From an uncultured Bacteroidales bacterium (lineage in GTDB: Bacteria > Bacteroidota > Bacteroidia > Bacteroidales > Bacteroidaceae): a stretch of 7,601 nt of DNA. A program made the translations under genes and the position numbers. The stretch covers positions 1 through 7,601 of the forward strand of contig CALBKR010000325.1 of the NCBI GenBank assembly GCA_937896105.1. The letters are read 5' to 3'. Below the pieces are notes generated by a model. The model saw only the letters and a list, made by a program, of their open reading frames with translations, had not been told where the DNA came from and did not search any database. Positions 1-6,605 of this stretch are shown one piece after another (the stretch's first letter is position 1; each line of letters begins with the position of its first letter).

Positions 1-1329
<1,329 letters not shown>

Positions 1330-1330
<1 letters not shown>

Positions 1331-2016
1331 TATTTCGTGAGGCTGTTGAATTTGTCTATGAGCCACTCCATCTGCTCTTCGCGTGTCAGGTTGCTGTTGT
1401 CGAGCAACAGTGCATCGTCGGCCTGTTTAAGCGGGCTCACCTCGCGTGTCTGGTCGATATGGTCGCGCTGCAGCACATTCTCGAGTATCTCCTGGAAATC
1501 GGCCTTGTCGCCGCGTGCAGTCAACTCGTCATAGCGGCGCTGTGCACGCACCTGTGCCGATGCTGTTACAAAGACCTTCATTTCGGCATTCGGGAACACT
1601 GTAGTACCAATGTCGCGACCGTCCATAACAATGCCCTTTTGTTCCCCCATAGCACGCTGCTGCTCAATCATTTCGCTGCGGACAAAATCGAGCGCAGCAA
1701 CCTGGCTGACAACTTGCGACACTTCGAGTGAGCGTATCTCGCGCTCAACGTTCACTCCATTGAGGAATGTGAGCGAGTTCTTGGTCTTGGGGTCGGCCTC
1801 AAAGGTTATGTGAATCTCTTTCATCCGGCTTCTCAGTGTTTTTGTGTCAATCTTCTTGTCGCTGATGAGCCCGTTCTGCATACAGTAGAGTGCTACCGCG
1901 CGGTACATTGCACCGCTGTCGAAATATAGATAACCGATGTTGCGTGCAAGTGCTTTTGCCATTGTGCTTTTGCCACACGATGAGAAACCGTCTATGGCTA
2001 TGATTATCTTCTTCAT
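1330..2016 (-). CDS. cmk: cytidylate kinase
   Basis: Transfers phosphate from ATP to CMP or dCMP, feeding CTP and dCTP pools; cytoplasmic. The 228 residues match the usual length of bacterial Cmk. The P-loop GFSSCGKST lies at residues 10-18, followed by [10 protein letters not shown] (31-40). [11 protein letters not shown] (132-142) is the CMP-contacting segment. The LID and C-terminal signature [19 protein letters not shown] (184-202) is complete, with the arginines that bind phosphates. It starts 48 bases downstream of the porQ-like stop and its TAA shares a base with the ispH ATG. No Shine-Dalgarno site precedes it (A-rich leader), which is normal in Bacteroidota. Proximity of cmk and ispH is known from several bacterial phyla, so the pairing is not surprising. 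No sign of damage. Confidence 0.97.
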
Positions 2017-2064
2017 TGTGTATATGTCTTTATATTTTCCGTGAAGGTAACAAAACTTTTTGTA

Positions 2065-3048
2065 TTATAGCGAATATGCAAGGTTAAAAAGCAGTGACGA
2101 CGCCGAAACGTGTAGCTTGCTGAACGATGCGCCGAACTTTATCCTCTTTATATGCAGCCCTGCGCCGATACTGAACCCGTCGAGCTTGCTCCCGCCTGCC
2201 GACAGTTCCCTGCCGATACGGTAGTTGTAACCGAGCGAGGCATAGAAATTCTTGCCTATAAGCACATCGGCGCCAAGCACGATGTGCTTCAGCAGTATCT
2301 CACCGAAATTATCCTTGCTGCCATCGGCGTTGTAGAAATCATCGGCTCTCCATTTGTGCAGGTTGACAAGTGTTGCCGAAATGAGAATTGGAGCGTGTGC
2401 AAGGCGTTTGGTGAATCCAAGCTGAATGTCAATGGGCATCAGTTCGTGCTTCTGCTCGAATGTCATTACCTGCCCTCCAAGGTTCTTGAACACCAGTGAT
2501 GCCGAGAAATCGGTGTCAGGGTTATAGTAGTTGAGTCCAAGGTCTACTCCAATGGCAAGTGAGTTCAGGCTCTCGTATTGCGAGTAGATGAACTTGCCCG
2601 ATACACCGCCGCTCCATCGTTCGCTCAACAGGTAACAGTACATAACGCTCAACTCGATATCCATTGCGCGGAATGTGCCGGTGTAGATATTGTCCTCGGT
2701 GTAGCCGTCGAACTTGCCGTAGTCGGCATAACGCATAGCAACAGCACCCGATGAACGGTCGCCGAATGTCTTGTTGAATGCTGCACCGGCAATGTTGCTG
2801 CCGCTCATATATGTCATAAAGGAAAGGTCAATGGTCTTGTCCGATGTGTTTATAAGGAGTGCCGGGTTGTGCATAGATAGCGACAGGTCGTCGTCGATGA
2901 CCGATATGTTGCTTCCGCCCAATGCCGCGACACGTGACGAATAGGGCAGCCTCAAGAAATTGAATGCACTCTCTCCACCCTGTGCGTTTGCAGTCAAGGG
3001 GAGCAACATTAAAATGTATAAAAGAGTCTTTATGGCTTTCAAGTTCAT
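2065..3048 (-). CDS. porQ: PorQ-like outer-membrane beta-barrel protein
   Basis: Resembles PorQ, an outer-membrane protein of the PorV/PorQ group tied to the type IX secretion system (T9SS) in Porphyromonas; homologues also occur in Bacteroidales without an evident T9SS. With the start at 3048 it has 327 residues. The N-terminus MNLKAIKTLLYILMLLPLTA plus NA gives a signal peptide with an AXA cleavage site after residue 22, leaving a mature protein beginning QGGESAF. The QGGESAFNFLRLPYSSRVAALGG stretch (23-45) and DDDLSLSMHNPALL (52-65) look like the family signature. The rest alternates polar and hydrophobic residues with many Gly and aromatic residues, as expected of beta strands, and ends in a hydrophobic strand (FNLAYSL). 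An ATG at 3111 would add 21 charged residues before the signal peptide; I prefer 3048, which follows GGAAAAAGG. First gene of the leftward operon. The family call comes from memory of the motif, not from a search. Confidence 0.8.
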   Translation of the reverse strand: MNLKAIKTLLYILMLLPLTANAQGGESAFNFLRLPYSSRVAALGGSNISVIDDDLSLSMHNPALLINTSDKTIDLSFMTYMSGSNIAGAAFNKTFGDRSSGAVAMRYADYGKFDGYTEDNIYTGTFRAMDIELSVMYCYLLSERWSGGVSGKFIYSQYESLNSLAIGVDLGLNYYNPDTDFSASLVFKNLGGQVMTFEQKHELMPIDIQLGFTKRLAHAPILISATLVNLHKWRADDFYNADGSKDNFGEILLKHIVLGADVLIGKNFYASLGYNYRIGRELSAGGSKLDGFSIGAGLHIKRIKFGASFSKLHVSASSLLFNLAYSL

Positions 3049-3089
3049 CCTTTTTCCGGTCGTTTTGTCGTGCGTCTGTATTTTGCTTG

Positions 3090-3097
3090 CGAAGATA
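3090..3097 (-). promoter_or_regulatory. candidate -7 element for the leftward operon
   Basis: On the minus strand this reads TATCTTCG, followed by a leader of about 40 bases to the porQ-like ATG. It matches the Bacteroidota -7 consensus TAnnTTTG at all but one position. No TTTG sits at the expected -33 distance, so the assignment is weak. If true, the ATG at 3111 lies upstream of the transcript start, which supports 3048 as the porQ start. Confidence 0.25.
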
Positions 3098-3100
3098 ATG

Positions 3101-3224
3101 CTTTTTTTCATCTTTTTTATAGGGTTCAGATAAAAAGAGATTTGTATAAATCCAAATATTATAACGCGTAAAAGGGCTTTTTATGTTTTATTTTCAAATA
3201 AAATATATTAAAAATGAAAAAAAG
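3101..3224. repeat. 11-base inverted repeat flanking the divergent promoter region
   Basis: ATGAAAAAAAG occurs on the plus strand at 3214-3224 and on the minus strand at 3111-3101, about 100 bases apart and facing away from each other. Between the arms, at 3186-3203, there is a dyad with 8-base arms TTTTATTT and AAATAAAA separated by TC. Either could be a regulator site or an intrinsically bent tract. The region is so AT-rich that chance occurrence is quite possible. Confidence 0.3.
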
Positions 3225-3256
3225 ATGAAATAAGTCGTGAGTATTGAAAAATATTG

Positions 3257-3289
3257 TTTATTTTTGTCGGTTAGAAAGTGTAACCTTTG
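3257..3289 (+). promoter_or_regulatory. candidate promoter for the tonB-like gene
   Basis: Two -7 candidates lie here. TATTTTTG at 3259-3266 fits the Bacteroidota TAnnTTTG consensus exactly and would give a leader of about 40 bases. AACCTTTG at 3282-3289, followed by CA, misses one position and has TTTA at 3257-3260 with a 21-base spacer as a poor -33 match; it would give a very short leader. I cannot choose between them. The flanking region (3049-3311) is otherwise non-coding and AT-rich. Confidence 0.35.
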
Positions 3290-3311
3290 CAAAATATATA
3301 CAAATACGATA

Positions 3312-4052
3312 ATGAACAGAAAATTAAATCAGGATTTTAAAGGCGCCGAGTTGCTCGAAGTGAAGAAGAGCGAGCAGGCTAATTTGGAACAAAATCGCTC
3401 GACATGGCTTTTGTTGGGCTTTATACTTGCTCTTGCAACACTGTTTGCAGGTCTTGAGCTTACTGCGTTGCAGGAAAAAGAAGAGGCAACAGCTCAGAAA
3501 GGTGCAAGTAGTGATGTTATTTTCGAAGTGGTAGATGAGATTCCACCATTGGTTATTGAGAAGAAGGTTGTGCCTCCCCCACCACAGGCAAAGAAGATTA
3601 TCGATGTTATCAAGGTTGTTGAGGAAGATGTAGAGATTGAGGAGCAGGAAATTGCTTCGGTTCAGGATATGAGTGAATTTGCTGATGTCGAGGAGACCGA
3701 TGTATTCTATGTCGAAGAGGAAATTGTGGAGGAAGAGATCTTTGATGTTGTTGAGGAGATGCCTGAGTTCCCTGGTGGCCCTTCGGCTCTTAGCAAGTAT
3801 TTCAAGGATAATATCAAATATCCGCGTATCTCACGTGACAACGACTCACAGGGTAGGACATATGTGAAGTTTACCGTAAATACTGACGGTTCTATCCAGG
3901 ATGTCGAGGTTGTACGTAGTGCCGGTGACATCTATCTTGACAAGGAGGCTGTGCGTGTCGTTGAGGCGATGCCGAAATGGAAGCCCGGTCGTCAGTTGGG
4001 TAAGCCTGTTCGTGTGAAATATGTATTGCCGGTTAACTTCCGCTTGCAGTAA
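3312..4052 (+). CDS. TonB-like energy transducer with acidic linker
   Basis: Predicted inner-membrane protein that couples the proton-motive force to outer-membrane TonB-dependent transporters, working with ExbB and ExbD (not in this window). It has 246 residues from the ATG at 3312. Order of parts: a short cytoplasmic N-terminus (1-30); one membrane helix TWLLLGFILALATLFAGLEL (31-50); a periplasmic linker with only a short PPPPQ (88-92), then a strongly acidic stretch in which 22 of residues 101-150 are Asp or Glu; the motif EEMPEFPGGPSAL (148-160), common in Bacteroidota TonB proteins; and the TonB C-terminal domain (about 163-246) with KYP, GRTYVKFTVNTDG and a final PVNFRLQ. A GTG at 3237 would add 25 residues with two cysteines and no family resemblance; I reject it. 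The gene is alone between the divergent promoter region and a strong terminator, so it is probably monocistronic. Its cognate transporter cannot be named. Confidence 0.9.
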   Translation: MNRKLNQDFKGAELLEVKKSEQANLEQNRSTWLLLGFILALATLFAGLELTALQEKEEATAQKGASSDVIFEVVDEIPPLVIEKKVVPPPPQAKKIIDVIKVVEEDVEIEEQEIASVQDMSEFADVEETDVFYVEEEIVEEEIFDVVEEMPEFPGGPSALSKYFKDNIKYPRISRDNDSQGRTYVKFTVNTDGSIQDVEVVRSAGDIYLDKEAVRVVEAMPKWKPGRQLGKPVRVKYVLPVNFRLQ

Positions 4053-4068
4053 TATTTGATAAAAACAT

Positions 4069-4101
4069 AAAAAAGAGGCTGCGTTTGCAGCCTCTTTTTT
4101 T
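4069..4101 (+). terminator. Rho-independent terminator after the tonB-like gene
   Basis: A perfect 8-bp stem, GAGGCTGC (4075-4082) and GCAGCCTC (4087-4094), closes a GTTT loop and is followed by seven Ts (4095-4101). Six As before the stem (4069-4074) could pair with the Ts and would also let the hairpin work on the other strand. It begins 16 bases after the tonB stop and ends 18 bases before the next start codon. Confidence 0.93.
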
Positions 4102-4119
4102 AATAAATGAATAAGACCT

Positions 4120-5094
4120 ATGTATACTTGGGAAGAATTGAGGGATATTGTAAACAGGTTCATTGATGACCTTGAGTTTGAACGCGAGCCACGTGAACTG
4201 TATGCGCCGGTACGTTACACACTTGAGCAGAGCGGAAAGCGTGTGAGGCCTGTGCTTTTCCTGTTGGCCTATAATATATATAAGGAATGTGTGCGCGAGG
4301 CGCTCTATCCGGCAGTTGCTGTTGAGACCTACCACAACTACACGCTTATACACGACGATGTGATGGATCGCGCCGTTATACGCCGTGGCAAGCCTACCGT
4401 GTGTGCCAAATGGGGCGATACAGCAGCGATATTGTCGGGTGATACGATGCTTGTGCTTGCTTATGAGTTCCTCTCCCACGTTCCGGCCGACAAGTTGCCG
4501 GCAATGCTTGCACTCTTTACTGAGACGGCAAAGGAAATAGGTGACGGTCAGCAGTATGACCTTGATTTCGAGAAGCGCGATGATGTCACCGAGCAGGAGT
4601 ATATGGAGATGATACGCTTGAAGACATCTGTTCTGCTTGCCGCATCGTTGAAATTGGGCGGTATCCTTGCCGGTGCCGGTGAAAGTGACCTTCAGAACCT
4701 CTACAAGTATGGCGAGACGATGGGGCTTGCATTCCAGTTGCAGGATGACCTTCTCGATGTGTATGCCGACGAGAAACTCTTCGGAAAGAAAATAGGTGGA
4801 GATATATGCTGCAATAAAAAGACATTCCTGTTGATAACGGCAATGAATCTCGCGTCATCAGAGCAACTTGCAGAAATGAAGGTCTGGATGGAGAAAGAGG
4901 AGTATAATGCAGAGGAAAAGATAACCTGGTTTACCGCGCTGTATAATGAGCTGGGAGTGAAAGAGATTTGCGAGAAACGTATTCAGGAATTGTTCGCGAA
5001 GTGTGACGGGTATATAGATAAGATCGCTGTGCCCGAAGATAGAAAAGTCGCGCTAAAGGCTTTTGCAGATACAATTCTGAACCGAAATCTTTAA
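4120..5094 (+). CDS. polyprenyl (short-chain isoprenyl) diphosphate synthase
   Basis: Condenses IPP with an allylic diphosphate to make a linear prenyl diphosphate, in the cytoplasm; probably supplies precursors for undecaprenyl phosphate and menaquinone. It has 324 residues, usual for the family. Key parts: GKRVRP (39-44, IPP binding), first Asp-rich motif DDVMD (79-83) followed by RRGKPTV, KTSVL (168-172), FQLQDDLLD with second Asp-rich motif (209-213), and the terminal GKKIGGDI (222-229) and KKT. The residue five before the first motif is Tyr74, a bulky side chain that in related enzymes limits chain length; this suggests a short product such as C15-C20, but specificity cannot be fixed from sequence alone. 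The first motif is DDxxD without the two-residue insertion of E. coli IspA. The start sits 18 bases after a terminator, so its promoter is unclear. The gene leads a tight rightward string and functionally follows IspH, encoded across the window. Confidence 0.92.
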   Translation: MYTWEELRDIVNRFIDDLEFEREPRELYAPVRYTLEQSGKRVRPVLFLLAYNIYKECVREALYPAVAVETYHNYTLIHDDVMDRAVIRRGKPTVCAKWGDTAAILSGDTMLVLAYEFLSHVPADKLPAMLALFTETAKEIGDGQQYDLDFEKRDDVTEQEYMEMIRLKTSVLLAASLKLGGILAGAGESDLQNLYKYGETMGLAFQLQDDLLDVYADEKLFGKKIGGDICCNKKTFLLITAMNLASSEQLAEMKVWMEKEEYNAEEKITWFTALYNELGVKEICEKRIQELFAKCDGYIDKIAVPEDRKVALKAFADTILNRNL

Positions 5095-5104
5095 AAGAAC
5101 AAGG

Positions 5105-5824
5105 ATGCCTTACCGCCGATTGCCAAAAACCGATCAGGCACGCATACGTGCATTGAAAGCCGCAGTGGAGAGCAGTGTGAAGGGTGGTGTGTTTACGCAG
5201 GTGCTATCGCACGACTCGTACCATCGCGCCAAGGAACTGTTGCAGCGTTTCTCCAATGAGGTGGCAGTCTACAAGCGTTGTGTGGCCGAGCAGGCGTCTA
5301 AAAAGGGCAATGAACAGTATGAGGCTGCATTGAAGAAGGCGAGAATGTATGTTTCGCATTTCATTCAGGTGCTCAGTATGTCAATAATGCGTGGCGAAAT
5401 AGCACGTAGCAAGCGCTCCTATTATGGATTGCCTGAGAACGAAGATACTGTTCCCAATCTCTTTTCCGAGGCTTCTGTGTTGGAGTGGGGGCAGAAGGTT
5501 ATCGAGGGTGAACGCCGCAGACAGGCCGAGGGCGGAGTGCCGATATATAATCCGACTATGGGGCGTGTTTCTGTCGTTTTTGAACTCTATAAGGAGATGC
5601 ACGACAGGCAACAATATCTGCGTGACCGCACTGCCGAAGCCCTTTCTGCCATATCTGATATGCGATACGGCGTCGATGAACTTATATTTGAGATATGGGG
5701 CGAGGTCGAGGCTGCATTTGCATCGTTCAGCGGCGATGCACGCATAAAGAAATGTTCGGAATATGGCGTGATATACTATTATCGTCCCGATAGAATATCA
5801 AAAAAGAGAGCCGATAATGATTAA
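5105..5824 (+). CDS. conserved Bacteroidales protein of unknown function
   Basis: I recognise the general pattern (an MPYRRLP N-terminus, then a helical body) from hypothetical proteins in Bacteroidales but know of no assigned function. It has 239 residues, with no signal peptide, membrane segment or cysteine-rich site, so it is probably cytoplasmic. The composition is rich in Lys, Arg, Glu and Ala. Segments 11-100 and 160-205 look helical, separated by a middle part with SEASVLEWGQKVIEGERRR (121-139) and PIYNPTMGRVSVVFELY (146-162). The C-terminus ends in SEYGVIYYYRPDR (218-230) and a basic tail. No catalytic motif is visible. The ATG at 5105 lies 10 bases after the prenyl synthase stop and directly follows AAGG. 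Its last 8 bases overlap the tatD start, so it is very likely co-translated with tatD. The reading frame is long, intact and fits tightly between real genes, which supports it being coding. Confidence 0.88.
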   Translation: MPYRRLPKTDQARIRALKAAVESSVKGGVFTQVLSHDSYHRAKELLQRFSNEVAVYKRCVAEQASKKGNEQYEAALKKARMYVSHFIQVLSMSIMRGEIARSKRSYYGLPENEDTVPNLFSEASVLEWGQKVIEGERRRQAEGGVPIYNPTMGRVSVVFELYKEMHDRQQYLRDRTAEALSAISDMRYGVDELIFEIWGEVEAAFASFSGDARIKKCSEYGVIYYYRPDRISKKRADND

Positions 5825-6605
5825 GTTTGTCGATACACATACCCATCTCTTTACATCGGAGTTCGATTGTGACAGGGATGCCGTTGTGCAGCGTGCCCTT
5901 GATGCAGGTGTCGCAACTTTGTGCTTGCCTGCAATAAACGAGGGGGCAATAGAGCCTATGCTTGCAATGTGCGACGCCTATCCCGGAATCTGCTATCCGA
6001 TGATGGGGCTGCATCCTACAGATGTGGAAGAGGGGTATATGGATGTGCTCGACAGAATGTATGCCCTGTTGAAAAGCAGCGGCCGCTTTATTGCCGTGGG
6101 CGAGGTGGGGCTCGATTTCTATTGGGATGATACAATGAAGCGTGAGCAACAGGATGCCTTCCGTCGTCAGGTGGAGTGGGCCTGTGAATTGAATTTGCCG
6201 CTAGCCATCCATTCACGCAGTGCTTTCGATGAACTATATGCAATAATGGATGAATACCGCAGTCGTGGACTGCACGGAGTTTTCCACTGCTTCTCGGGGA
6301 GTGAGGATGAGGCTCACAAGCTCCTCTCCTTCGACGGGTTCTATTTAGGTATAGGCGGTGTCGTTACATATAAGAAATCTACTCTGCCGGCAGTGCTCTC
6401 CGCTGTTCCGCTTGAGAGGATTGTGCTTGAGACCGATTCGCCCTATCTGGCACCGGTGCCACAGCGTGGCAAGCGTAACGAGAGTTCATACATTCCCCAT
6501 ATTGCCACATTCTTGGCTAACATCTATGGATGCGCGGTTGAGGATGTCGCTGCCATAACAAGTGCGAATGCACGCAAACTTTTCCCAAAAATATCTGATT
6601 TATGA
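5817..6605 (+). CDS. tatD: TatD-family metal-dependent hydrolase
   Basis: TIM-barrel hydrolase of the amidohydrolase superfamily; characterised members are DNases (3'-5' exonuclease activity) and some homologues act on D-aminoacyl-tRNA or RNA, so the substrate here is not certain. It has 262 residues, usual length. Metal ligands are all visible: H8 and H10 in DTHTH, E96 in GEVGLDFYW, H132 in LAIHSR, H157 in VFHCFSG and D207 in LETDSPYLAP. The ATG at 5817 overlaps the previous gene by 8 bases (ATGATTAA), and the TGA stop shares ATGA with the following gene. No signal peptide. tatD genes often sit in mixed operons, so the neighbours do not identify its job. Assigned with confidence as family; the TatD/YcfH/YjjV subgroup is not resolved. 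Confidence 0.94.
   Translation: MIKFVDTHTHLFTSEFDCDRDAVVQRALDAGVATLCLPAINEGAIEPMLAMCDAYPGICYPMMGLHPTDVEEGYMDVLDRMYALLKSSGRFIAVGEVGLDFYWDDTMKREQQDAFRRQVEWACELNLPLAIHSRSAFDELYAIMDEYRSRGLHGVFHCFSGSEDEAHKLLSFDGFYLGIGGVVTYKKSTLPAVLSAVPLERIVLETDSPYLAPVPQRGKRNESSYIPHIATFLANIYGCAVEDVAAITSANARKLFPKISDL

Noticed and set aside
2050..2063. Small dyad ACAAAA-CT-TTTTGT between porQ and cmk, considered as a terminator.
   Set aside because: Six A/T-rich pairs with a two-base loop and no following T-run on the minus strand; too weak to terminate.
3049..3111. N-terminal extension of the PorQ-like protein from the ATG at 3111.
   Set aside because: It would place about 21 polar and charged residues before a normal signal peptide; the ATG at 3048 has a purine-rich site directly ahead.
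3237..3311. GTG-initiated N-terminal extension of the tonB-like gene with two cysteines.
   Set aside because: It runs through the likely promoter region, and the TonB family architecture (short cytoplasmic N-terminus, then one helix) is already complete from the ATG at 3312.
5727..6149. Minus-strand frame of 140 codons opposite tatD.
   Set aside because: His/Cys-rich composition could suggest metal binding, but it mirrors tatD codons and has no independent support.
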